Of a DNA stretch of 64,000 bases, positions 35,620-43,900 are shown one piece after another. Made by a program: the position numbers and the translations under genes. Location: positions 62,001-126,000 of the forward strand of contig DVIT01000012.1 in NCBI GenBank assembly GCA_018711005.1, in the 5' to 3' direction. The first letter of the stretch is position 1; every line of letters begins with the position of its first letter. Origin of the DNA: Candidatus Scybalocola faecigallinarum. GTDB taxonomy: Bacteria; Bacillota; Clostridia; Lachnospirales; Lachnospiraceae. Below the pieces are notes generated by a model. That model saw nothing but the letters and a program-made list of their open reading frames with translations, did no database searches and was not told the origin of the DNA.

Positions 35620-38600
35620 ATGTTAGATAAGGAAATGAACTACATTTTGGAACAGTATCAGCAGAAATCTCTGTTTTCAAGCTTTCTCCCAGGTATCAGC
35701 GGAGAGCTGGGGATTCCTCTGTGGTGCTATTATGTCAACCGCGGACAGGCCATCTCCTGCTTTGGCGTGCAGGATAAAAACCATGGTATTATGGAATTTT
35801 ACCCTGCCCATCAGGCATATGAGCGTACCTCTCTTATGGGCTTCCGTACCTTTTTAAAGATCAATGGAAGCTGTACAGAGGCCTTTGCGGATCCTGCACA
35901 GAAACAGGTGATGCGTGTTGGTATGAACAGCCTGACTATTGAGGAAGAAACGCCGGATTATAAGATTACTGTAGAGTATGAGACACTTCCCGGCGAGCCT
36001 CTTGCAGCTCTGATGCGTTCGGTAAAGGTTACAAACCTTTCCGGAAAAGACATGGCGCTGGAAGTGATCGACGGTATGGCAGAAGTGCTTCCCTATGGGG
36101 TCAGCGGCGGCGCTATGAAGGAGATGGGCCAGACGACAAAGGCATGGATGCAGGTTTTGGATACCGAGCTTTGCCAGCCTAAGTTCAAGGTTCGGGCCAG
36201 TATGGAGGATTCTGCTGAGGTTTCCCAGATCGAAGGCTTTAACTACGCATTAGCTAAAGACTGCCAGGATGGCTCAAAGCTCCTTCCGGTGATTGTGGAC
36301 CGCGAAGTATTATTTGAGTATGACAGCACTTTGATGCGCGCTTACGGATTTATGTCCCACAGCGTTGATGAGCTTATGGCAAAAGAGCAGGTAACCTGCA
36401 ATGATGTACCCACCAGCTTCTTTGGCACGAAGAAAGAATTAAAGGCCGGAGAAAGCCTTAATATTAAAGAACTTTACGGCATGTCCGAGAACCGGAAGGC
36501 TTACGATACTATGGTGGGCAAGTTTTTAACCGATGGATGGTTTGAGGAAAAACAGGCTCAGGCAAAAGCGCTGACCACTCAGATTACAGAGCGGATCGCA
36601 ACAAAGACCGCAGATCCTGTCTTTGATGCATACTGCCGCCAGAATTATCTGGATAACCTGCTGAGAGGCGGATATCCTGTAAAACTTGGAAAGAACCAGA
36701 TCTTTTACCTGTATTCCAGAAAGCACGGAGATATGGAAAGAGATTACAACTTCTTCTCCATGCTTCCTGAATATTATTCCCAGGGTAACGGCAACTTCCG
36801 CGATGTTAACCAGAACCGCAGAAGCGATATGCTTTATTCCCCATTTGTAGGCGATAGTGCCATTAAGACTTTTTATAATGCGCTTCAGATCAACGGATAT
36901 AACCCGCTGAGTATTGATAAAATGACTTACCGCATTAAAACGGAAACCCCGGAAGGCGCAGCTGTTCTTGAAAAGACCGGAAAGATCGGCGGCATGGATT
37001 TCCTTGCCAACGGTGATTATACTCCGGGACAGCTTTATAAAGCCCTGGAAAATGCCGGTGTTGACAATATCCAGGAAGTTTTTGAAGAAGTTCTGGATGC
37101 ATCCCTGCGTATGGATACCACAAGCTATGGGGAAGGTCACTGGAGCGATCACTGGACCTACAACCTGGATCTTGTGGATGCGTACCTGGCCGTTTATCCG
37201 GAAAAGAAGGAAGAACTTCTTTATGATGATGATTCCTACTTATTTACCCAGGCACGGATGGAGATCCTTCCAAGAACACAGCGCTACGTTGCAACCGATC
37301 ACGGTGTGCGCCAGTACCATTATCTGAAGGAAAATGTAGATACCTCTGTTCCTGAAAATCGTTATCTTAAGGATGAGGCACAGAATGTAGTACACACCAA
37401 CCTTATGTCCAAAATGCTTACCCTGACAGCCAATAAAGTGGCTGCCCTGGATCCCTATGGCATGGGTGTGGAAATGGAAGGCGGAAAGCCGGGCTGGTAT
37501 GACGCATTAAATGGTCTGCCGGGACTTTTAGGTTCTTCCATGGCAGAGGCTTACGAAGTTTACCGGATGATCTGCTGGGAAAAGGAAGCCGTACAGGAAA
37601 GCGGCAGAGATGTTGCCTTACTGGAAGAAGTGGCTGAGCTTGCCCTGGCCGTAGCAAAAGCCTGCAAAGATCATGTAGATGAAATGGAAGGCGACGGACA
37701 GGCTTATGGCCTTTGGACGGATATTAACAATGCCAAAGAAGCTTTCTGGGCAAAAACAGCAAAATCTGTTTCCGGAAAGACGGTTGTATGGAACAGCAAA
37801 CAGCAGCTGGAGGTGCTGGATGCTTACGCCCTTGTTATGAAAAAAGGCATTGAAAAGGCACAGAGAGTCGGCGGCCCGGTTTGCCCCACATACTTCTATT
37901 ATGATGTGCCGGAATATGAAAAAACCCAGGATGGCCTGATGCCATTGAAATTCCAGGTAGAGCGGACACCGGATTTCCTTGAAGGCTCTGTGCATATGCT
38001 GAAGCTTAAAGATTTTGACGGACTTAAAAAGACCGTTTATGACAATGTTAAAAACAGCCGTCTGTATGACCAGCCGCTGAAAATGTACAAAGTGAATGCG
38101 TCCCTGTCTGAGGCATCCTTTGAGCTGGGCAGAGCCTGTGCATTTACCCCCGGCTGGCTGGAAAATGAATCTGTATGGCTTCATATGGAATACAAGTATC
38201 TGCTTGAACTGCTGAAGTCCGGATTGTATGAGGAATTTGAACAGGATTTCCACGATGCGGCTGTTTGCTTCCTTCCGGAAGATATGTACGGAAGAAGCCC
38301 GCTGGAAAACTCCTCTTTCATTGCCAGCAGCGCAAATCCAAACAAGAAGATCCATGGCAAAGGTTTTGTAGCCCGCTTAAGCGGTTCTACAGCAGAATTT
38401 CTGCAGATCTGGCAGCTGATGATGTTTGGCAGTCGGCCATTTGTCATGAAGGATGGGGAACTGACCCTGGATCTTATGCCATGTATCCCGTCTTACCTGG
38501 CTGAAGGTGTTGATGTGATTGAAACTACCTTCCTGGGAAGCATCAAGACGGTTTACAGACTGAACGGCCTTAAGGCCCTGATCCCCGGCGGTTATTCTAT

Positions 38601-38721
38601 TAAAGAAATTTCCCTGGAACGTGCAGACGGAAGTTCTGTAACAAAAACCGCTGTTACCGGAGAAGATGCAAGGCTTCTTCGCAGCGGTGAGTATACAAAG
38701 ATGACCGTAGAGTTTGCATGA
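35620..38721 (+). CDS. Large glucan phosphorylase of the GH94/GH149/GH161 group
   Basis: 1033 residues from ATG at 35620 after AGGAGG. No signal peptide. N-terminal beta-sandwich region (GIPLWCYYVNRGQAISCFG), then an alpha/alpha barrel with SYGEGHWSDHWTYNLDLVDA, which I take to hold the general-acid Asp, LPEYYSQGNGNFRDVNQNRR, and GMGVEMEGGKPGWYDALNGL followed by FYYDVPEYEKT and SSFIASSANPN. This architecture fits oligoglucan phosphorylases longer than disaccharide enzymes: GH161 or GH149 beta-1,3-oligoglucan, or GH94 beta-1,2-oligoglucan phosphorylases. Tandem GH161-GH94 genes next to ABC transporters are reported in Gram-positives, which favours beta-1,3. The pair would shorten the chain, then split the last disaccharide. 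Confidence 0.75.
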   Translation: MLDKEMNYILEQYQQKSLFSSFLPGISGELGIPLWCYYVNRGQAISCFGVQDKNHGIMEFYPAHQAYERTSLMGFRTFLKINGSCTEAFADPAQKQVMRVGMNSLTIEEETPDYKITVEYETLPGEPLAALMRSVKVTNLSGKDMALEVIDGMAEVLPYGVSGGAMKEMGQTTKAWMQVLDTELCQPKFKVRASMEDSAEVSQIEGFNYALAKDCQDGSKLLPVIVDREVLFEYDSTLMRAYGFMSHSVDELMAKEQVTCNDVPTSFFGTKKELKAGESLNIKELYGMSENRKAYDTMVGKFLTDGWFEEKQAQAKALTTQITERIATKTADPVFDAYCRQNYLDNLLRGGYPVKLGKNQIFYLYSRKHGDMERDYNFFSMLPEYYSQGNGNFRDVNQNRRSDMLYSPFVGDSAIKTFYNALQINGYNPLSIDKMTYRIKTETPEGAAVLEKTGKIGGMDFLANGDYTPGQLYKALENAGVDNIQEVFEEVLDASLRMDTTSYGEGHWSDHWTYNLDLVDAYLAVYPEKKEELLYDDDSYLFTQARMEILPRTQRYVATDHGVRQYHYLKENVDTSVPENRYLKDEAQNVVHTNLMSKMLTLTANKVAALDPYGMGVEMEGGKPGWYDALNGLPGLLGSSMAEAYEVYRMICWEKEAVQESGRDVALLEEVAELALAVAKACKDHVDEMEGDGQAYGLWTDINNAKEAFWAKTAKSVSGKTVVWNSKQQLEVLDAYALVMKKGIEKAQRVGGPVCPTYFYYDVPEYEKTQDGLMPLKFQVERTPDFLEGSVHMLKLKDFDGLKKTVYDNVKNSRLYDQPLKMYKVNASLSEASFELGRACAFTPGWLENESVWLHMEYKYLLELLKSGLYEEFEQDFHDAAVCFLPEDMYGRSPLENSSFIASSANPNKKIHGKGFVARLSGSTAEFLQIWQLMMFGSRPFVMKDGELTLDLMPCIPSYLAEGVDVIETTFLGSIKTVYRLNGLKALIPGGYSIKEISLERADGSSVTKTAVTGEDARLLRSGEYTKMTVEFA

Positions 38722-38764
38722 TCCTGTAAGGCATGATTTTTAAGGCAGCGGAAGCTTTGCCCAT

Positions 38765-38817
38765 AAACAGCCGCACCGACAGACCAGGCTAGTCCGGGTT
38801 TGGCGCTGCGGCTGTTT
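38765..38817 (+). other. Intercistronic stem-loop before the GH30 gene
   Basis: AAACAGCCGCA (38765-38775) and TGCGGCTGTTT (38807-38817) form a perfect 11-bp stem closing a 31-nt loop. TTTGAG rather than a T-run follows; a partial terminator or an mRNA-stability element. Confidence 0.6.
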
Positions 38818-38843
38818 GAGCATATCAACTGGAGGAATATAAT

Positions 38844-40166
38844 ATGAAGGTTATTACAACAAACACTAAGGAAAATAAGTATTGGGAAGAATCGGCAGCA
38901 GATTCCCGGGAATTGTCCTGTATGCAGGCTGTTTGCCTGTATCCGGAGCTTAAGATGAACACCATCCACGGCTTTGGCGGCGCATTTACGGAAAGCGCAG
39001 CTTATTGCTATTCACAGCTGCCGGAAACGGAAAAAGAAGCGTTTATTAAAGCCTGCTTTTCTGATGAAGGCTTAAGATATACCCTTGGCCGGACCCATAT
39101 TAACAGCTGTGACTTTTCTCTGTCCAACTATGCAGCTGACGAAGACCCGGAAGATACAGAGCTTAAAAAGTTTTCTTTAGACCGTGAAGAAAAGTATATC
39201 CTTCCCCTGATCAAAGCAGCACAGTCTCAGTGCGGCGGAAACTTAAAGTTTTTACTTTCCCCGTGGAGCCCGCCGGCATTTATGAAAACCAATAATGAAA
39301 TGAACCACGGCGGTTATTTAAAGGAAGAATACTATGAGCGCTGGGCCCAGTATATAGTCCGTTTTATAAAAGAGTATGAAGCCCGTGGCGTTCAGGTCAG
39401 CTGGGTGACTGTACAGAACGAGCCGGATGCTGTACAGACATGGGATTCCTGCAAATACAGCGCAGCCCAGGAAGGCGTTTTTGCCGGAAAATACCTTGGT
39501 CCGGCTTTAGAAGCTGCAGGGCTTTCCCATGTACGGATCTTTGTATGGGACCACAATAAAGAGTGTGCGTATGAGCGCACCTGCGGCTCCATGGCCCAGG
39601 AAGGGGCAGACAAATATGTCGCCGGCGTAGGTATCCACTGGTATACGGGCGATCATTTTGAAAATCTGGATATGATCCGCCGCCGTTTCCCTCAGCTGGA
39701 AATCTTCTTTACAGAAGGCTGTGTGGAATACAGCCGCTTTGACCGTTCCAATGAGGTGCATAAAGGGGAAATGTATGCCCATGATATGATCGGCAACTTT
39801 AAAAACGGCGTCAGCGCATTTTTAGACTGGAACCTGCTTTTAGACAGCAAGGGCGGCCCTAACCATGTAGGCAACTTCTGTGATGCTCCCCTGATGTGTA
39901 CGGAAGATTTTTCAAAGGTGGAAAAGCACCTCAGCTACTATTATATCGGCCATTTCAGCAGATATGTTAAACCAGGTGCCAGCGCTGTATGCGTTTCTTC
40001 CTATTGCAGTGAAGCAGAGTGTGCAGGATTTGTCAATCCTGACGGAGAAAAGGTGTTAATATTGCTGAACCGCCAGGATAAAACGGTCCATGTGAATGCC
40101 GGAGCCAATGGCCAGGGGGCATCTATTGACCTGGCGCCTCACAGCATTGTGACACTTTGCTGGTAA
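38844..40166 (+). CDS. Cytoplasmic GH30 family beta-glycosidase
   Basis: 440 residues from ATG at 38844 after TGGAGGA. No signal peptide. A (beta/alpha)8 barrel with GFGGAFTESAAY at the start, RTHINSCDFSLSNY, LSPWSPPAFMKTN, the acid/base Glu in VTVQNEPD and the nucleophile Glu in IFFTEGCVEYSR, then a short C-terminal beta domain. GH30 includes beta-glucosylceramidases, beta-1,6-glucanases and others. Because it sits with two phosphorylases and an importer, I infer that it removes a linkage the phosphorylases cannot cut, for example beta-1,6 branches on short beta-1,3-glucan fragments. Confidence 0.87.
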   Translation: MKVITTNTKENKYWEESAADSRELSCMQAVCLYPELKMNTIHGFGGAFTESAAYCYSQLPETEKEAFIKACFSDEGLRYTLGRTHINSCDFSLSNYAADEDPEDTELKKFSLDREEKYILPLIKAAQSQCGGNLKFLLSPWSPPAFMKTNNEMNHGGYLKEEYYERWAQYIVRFIKEYEARGVQVSWVTVQNEPDAVQTWDSCKYSAAQEGVFAGKYLGPALEAAGLSHVRIFVWDHNKECAYERTCGSMAQEGADKYVAGVGIHWYTGDHFENLDMIRRRFPQLEIFFTEGCVEYSRFDRSNEVHKGEMYAHDMIGNFKNGVSAFLDWNLLLDSKGGPNHVGNFCDAPLMCTEDFSKVEKHLSYYYIGHFSRYVKPGASAVCVSSYCSEAECAGFVNPDGEKVLILLNRQDKTVHVNAGANGQGASIDLAPHSIVTLCW

Positions 40167-40190
40167 TAAACTTGTGCGGTGAGTTTTTTT
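40138..40190 (+). terminator. Probable terminator after the GH30 gene
   Basis: CTCACAGC at 40138-40145, inside the coding end, pairs with GCGGTGAG at 40176-40183 with one mismatch, followed by seven T. The stem is modest, so some readthrough is likely. Confidence 0.5.
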
Positions 40191-40222
40191 ATGGATAAAG
40201 TGCTTAGTATTTGAATAAAAAC

Positions 40223-40284
40223 TAAAAAAATGACACCAATAAAAAATTTGTACCATTATAAAAATTGTATAAAAAAACTATAAT
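40223..40284 (+). promoter_or_regulatory. Promoter of the sugar ABC transporter operon with shared upstream motif
   Basis: TATAAT at 40279-40284 with a poor -35 (TTATAA, 17-bp spacer). TAAAAAAATGACACCA at 40223-40238 is 40 nt upstream of the -10, matching the element before the GH94 operon in sequence (15 of 16) and placement. Two TTGTA repeats 17 bp apart overlap the -35 region. Confidence 0.6.
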
Positions 40285-40388
40285 CATATTACAGTCCGGT
40301 CAGGGAACCGGAAATGATAAGAGATGAACAAAGCCGTTCCTGTGGAGAGGCTTTCTTCAGAGATTTTATGTAAGGAGGACATGAAATT

Positions 40389-41807
40389 ATGAAAGGAAAA
40401 AACACAATGCGTAAATTGCTTGCTGCTGTTTTAGCTGGAACAATGATCTTTTCCATGGCAGCTTGCGGTGATACCGGCGAAGCTCCGGCAGCTGATGACG
40501 GCGGAGATGCTGCAGCAGAATCTTCTACAGATGATGCTCAGGTTTCCGGCAAGGCTGATGCTTCTCAGAAGCTGGTTATCTGGACAATGGCAGCGGATAT
40601 GCAGCAGTTTGCTGATAAGTACGTTGAGTCTCATCCGGATGTAGCTATCGAAGTTGTTGTTACAGCTCCGGCAGATTATCCTACAAAGGTTCAGAACGCT
40701 TTAAGATCCGGCGCTAAAGACCCGGATGTTGTGTGTGCAGAGCCACAGTCCATTCAGACATTTATTGAGGCAGGCTTCTTTGAAGACCTGAACCAGGAAC
40801 CTTATAACGCACAGCAGTATGCTGAAAACTTCGTAGATTACGTTTGGGCAGCCGGACAGGATTCCGAAGGCAATCAGAGATGTATTTCCTATCAGATCAC
40901 ACCTTCCGCAATCTTCTATCGCCGTGATATTGCTGAAGACGTTTACGGAACATCAGATCCGGAAGTGATCGGTGAAAAGTTTGCTACATATGATTCCATA
41001 CTTACAACCGGTCAGGAGATGAAAGAAAAAGGCTACAGAATCTTCGCTTCTACTGGTGAGCTTGGCTTCTTTGCAGGCAATGAGCCATGGATTGTTGACG
41101 GTACCCTGAATCTTTCTCAGAGCCGTATGGATCAGATGAACACTGCTATTGAGCTTTATACACAGGATCTGACCTGCTATGTTGATACATGGTCTACAAC
41201 ATGGTATCAGGCTATGAACGGCCCGATTCCTCTGGTTGGCGACGAAGTTGATATGTGGGATCAGGAAGCCGTAGACGCAGCTGCTGCAGCTGCTGAAGGC
41301 GAAACTGAAGTATTTGCATTCGGTCTTCCAAGCTGGGGCGTATTAACACTTCGTGACAATGCTCCGGATAACTCCGGTAAATGGGGCGTTTGCCAGGGAC
41401 CCACATACACATTCAGCGGCGGTACATTCCTTGGTATCAATCCTAACAGCGAAGACAAAGATCTTGCATGGGATTTCATTACATTCTGTACAACAAACGA
41501 AGAAACACTTGACTGGTGGATCGAGACCTCTGAAGGTGACGTTGTATCCTGGATCCCATCAATTGAGAAACATAGAGATGACGAGAACGAATACTATGGC
41601 GGCCAGAAACTGTATGAACTGTTCCTCGGTCTTGCAGAGCATATCGACTACTCTAACGTAACACCGATGGATACTGAGTGTAATGACCTTTGGAATGCTG
41701 CAATCGGTTCGATCCAGAGAGGTGAGATGACGCAGGAAGAAGCCATCAGCAATTTCTACGATCAGATTGAATCCACATATCCGGATATTACAGTAAACAG
41801 AGAGTAA
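40389..41807 (+). CDS. Sugar ABC transporter solute-binding lipoprotein (family 1)
   Basis: 472 residues; ATG at 40389 with AAGGAGG upstream. Signal peptide with lipobox SMAAC (Cys26), an acidic Asp/Ala/Ser linker, then a family 1 extracellular solute-binding fold: LVIWTMAADMQQFADKY, YPTKVQNALRSGAKDPDVV, FEDLNQEP, GINPNSEDKDLAWDFITF. Many aromatic residues suit a sugar ligand. It would deliver gluco-oligosaccharides to the two permeases that follow. A strong stem-loop after the gene probably keeps its transcript level higher than that of the permeases. Confidence 0.93.
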   Translation: MKGKNTMRKLLAAVLAGTMIFSMAACGDTGEAPAADDGGDAAAESSTDDAQVSGKADASQKLVIWTMAADMQQFADKYVESHPDVAIEVVVTAPADYPTKVQNALRSGAKDPDVVCAEPQSIQTFIEAGFFEDLNQEPYNAQQYAENFVDYVWAAGQDSEGNQRCISYQITPSAIFYRRDIAEDVYGTSDPEVIGEKFATYDSILTTGQEMKEKGYRIFASTGELGFFAGNEPWIVDGTLNLSQSRMDQMNTAIELYTQDLTCYVDTWSTTWYQAMNGPIPLVGDEVDMWDQEAVDAAAAAAEGETEVFAFGLPSWGVLTLRDNAPDNSGKWGVCQGPTYTFSGGTFLGINPNSEDKDLAWDFITFCTTNEETLDWWIETSEGDVVSWIPSIEKHRDDENEYYGGQKLYELFLGLAEHIDYSNVTPMDTECNDLWNAAIGSIQRGEMTQEEAISNFYDQIESTYPDITVNRE

Positions 41808-41851
41808 TATGTGACGGAAACCTCTGGTTCCGTGAAATATGTGTCTGACAA

Positions 41852-41879
41852 GGAGCTGCCGCCGGACAGCGGCAGCTCC
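41852..41879 (+). other. Stem-loop between solute-binding-protein and permease genes
   Basis: GGAGCTGCCGC (41852-41862) and GCGGCAGCTCC (41869-41879) pair perfectly around CGGACA, with no T-run after it. This is the common position for a 3'-stabilising hairpin that raises binding-protein mRNA. Confidence 0.75.
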
Positions 41880-41909
41880 TGTTATATCTGAGGAAAGGAG
41901 ACGTATGCT

Positions 41910-42863
41910 ATGGCATCCCAAAACACTGCGGTATCGGGAAAACCTGTTAAAACCAAAAAGAAGGATCTGAATAAGACCGGCTATGGTTACCTGTTTGTTG
42001 CACCTTTTGTTATTATATTTATCATTTTCTGCATCTATCCCGTTGTTCGTACATTGTACTTAAGCTTTACCGATTATCCCGGCTATGGAAACCCGATTTT
42101 TAACGGAATCGATAACTATATCCGTGTTATCAATGATAAGTTTTTCTGGCGGGATTTGTGGAACACCATTAAAATCTGGGGCGTGAACATTATTGTTCAG
42201 TTAGGCCTCGCATTCCTGCTGACGATTGTATTTAGTGATATTAAGTATAAGATCCGCGGCTTAAGCATTTTCCGTGCTTTATTCTATCTGCCAAACCTGA
42301 TCGCTGCCACATCTGTAGCATTCCTGTTCCAGACCCTTCTTGACTGGAAATATGGTACAGTTAATCAGCTGCTTGGTACAAGTATTAACTGGCTTGGCGA
42401 TGTAAATGTAACTCCGTATGTTGTATCCATTATCGGCGCCTGGATGTGGTTTGGTAACTCCTTTATCATGCTCATGGCCGGTGTTCAGGGTATTTCCAAA
42501 GAATACTATGAGGCTGCAGCTATTGATGGTGCAGGCCGCTGGAAAGTATTTACAAAGATCACACTTCCTCTGTTAAAGCCCATCCTTCTGTATGTAAGTA
42601 TTACATCCTTCATCGGTGGTCTCCAGCTGTTCGATGTTCCGTTCCTGATGTGCGGCGGTACAAACGGTAACCCATCCGGAACAACTCAGACCATGGTTAT
42701 GTACCTGTACCGGTTCGGTTTTGAAAATAATCAGGTTGGCTACGCTGCTGCTATCGCCTATACAATCTTTATTATGATCCTGATTGTTTCCATTATCCAG
42801 CTGAAAGTCCTTGGCTCCAGCAATGACGGTACGCCGAAGAAAAAGAGAGGAGGTAGAAAATAA
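41910..42863 (+). CDS. Sugar ABC transporter permease, MalF type
   Basis: 317 residues with six predicted membrane segments, starting GYLFVAPFVIIFIIFCIYPV. The EAA loop reads EYYEAAAIDGAGRWKVFTKI, the contact site for the ATPase. ATG at 41910 follows AAAGGAG. It pairs with the permease encoded 2 nt downstream. No ATPase gene is present in the operon, so a shared MsmX-type ATPase encoded elsewhere is expected, as in other Firmicute oligosaccharide importers. Confidence 0.93.
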   Translation: MASQNTAVSGKPVKTKKKDLNKTGYGYLFVAPFVIIFIIFCIYPVVRTLYLSFTDYPGYGNPIFNGIDNYIRVINDKFFWRDLWNTIKIWGVNIIVQLGLAFLLTIVFSDIKYKIRGLSIFRALFYLPNLIAATSVAFLFQTLLDWKYGTVNQLLGTSINWLGDVNVTPYVVSIIGAWMWFGNSFIMLMAGVQGISKEYYEAAAIDGAGRWKVFTKITLPLLKPILLYVSITSFIGGLQLFDVPFLMCGGTNGNPSGTTQTMVMYLYRFGFENNQVGYAAAIAYTIFIMILIVSIIQLKVLGSSNDGTPKKKRGGRK

Positions 42864-42865
42864 TT

Positions 42866-43693
42866 ATGGCTACAAAGATTAAACGCGTTATTTTATATAT
42901 TGCATTAATTCTTCTGGCAGTCATCTGTCTTCTGCCGTTCCTTTTAATGATCGTTAATGCTACCCGTACCGGACAGGAAATTGTGCGTTCCTTTACATTG
43001 ATTCCGGGCCGCGCTCTGGTAAACAACTGGAAGACAGTATTTAGTTACTTTAACCTGTTCCAGGGTATGTTAAACAGTTTGATCGTTGCTGTGCCATGTA
43101 CAGTTTTCTCTGCCTACTTTTCGGCTCTGACTGCTTATGGTCTGCATATGTACAAATTTAAAGGCAATAAAGTGATTACCATGTGTATCGTCATTTTCAT
43201 GATGATTCCTGCACAGTTAAGTCTCCTTGGTTTTTATGATCTGGTTTCCATGCTGGGACTTACAGACTCTTATCTGCCTTTGATCCTGCCATCCATTGCA
43301 TCCGCCGGTACAGTATTTTTCTTAAGACAGTACTGTGAAGTATCTGTCCATCCGGCCCTGGTGGAAGCTGCCCGTATTGACGGTGCTGGAGAACTTCATA
43401 TTTTCCATAGGATTATTCTCCCGCTCCTGGCTCCTGGTATTGCTACCATGTCCATTGGCGGTTTCATCGGAAGCTGGAACAACTACCTGACACCATTGGT
43501 ATTGTTAAATACACCGAGCAAGTTCACACTTCCGGTTATGATCGCTTCCTTAAGAGCGTCCAACGATATTTCTACAAACCAGGGTGCTATTTATCTGGCA
43601 GTTGCCATCTCCGTAATCCCGATCCTGATCGTGTTTGCATTCTGCTCTAAGTACATTATCAGCAGTATTTCCGCAGGCGGTGTTAAGGAGTAA
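42866..43693 (+). CDS. Sugar ABC transporter permease, MalG type
   Basis: 275 residues, six membrane segments, with the EAA loop ALVEAARIDGAGELHIFHRI. The ribosome site GAGGAGG lies inside the end of the preceding gene. It completes the membrane channel with the MalF-type partner. A strong terminator follows. Confidence 0.93.
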   Translation: MATKIKRVILYIALILLAVICLLPFLLMIVNATRTGQEIVRSFTLIPGRALVNNWKTVFSYFNLFQGMLNSLIVAVPCTVFSAYFSALTAYGLHMYKFKGNKVITMCIVIFMMIPAQLSLLGFYDLVSMLGLTDSYLPLILPSIASAGTVFFLRQYCEVSVHPALVEAARIDGAGELHIFHRIILPLLAPGIATMSIGGFIGSWNNYLTPLVLLNTPSKFTLPVMIASLRASNDISTNQGAIYLAVAISVIPILIVFAFCSKYIISSISAGGVKE

Positions 43694-43718
43694 TCTATAC
43701 GTTTAATTAAAGACTGGT

Positions 43719-43775
43719 CGTCAGGTGATTTTTATGTATAATAGTATATGCATAAAATTGCCTGACGGCTTTTTG
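43719..43775 (+). terminator. Terminator of the ABC transporter operon
   Basis: CGTCAGGTGATTTTTATG (43719-43736) pairs with CATAAAATTGCCTGACG (43751-43767) with two imperfect positions, followed by GCTTTTTG. Confidence 0.85.
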
Positions 43776-43900
43776 TGGTATGAAGGATTCAGAATTTTTT
43801 ACGGATTTTACACTGCTCCTGTGGTTCAGACGGATGTGAATTTTTCATACCAGAGAAAGTATTGGAAAATATCTGTCTTATTGTTGAAAGGAGAAGGAAG

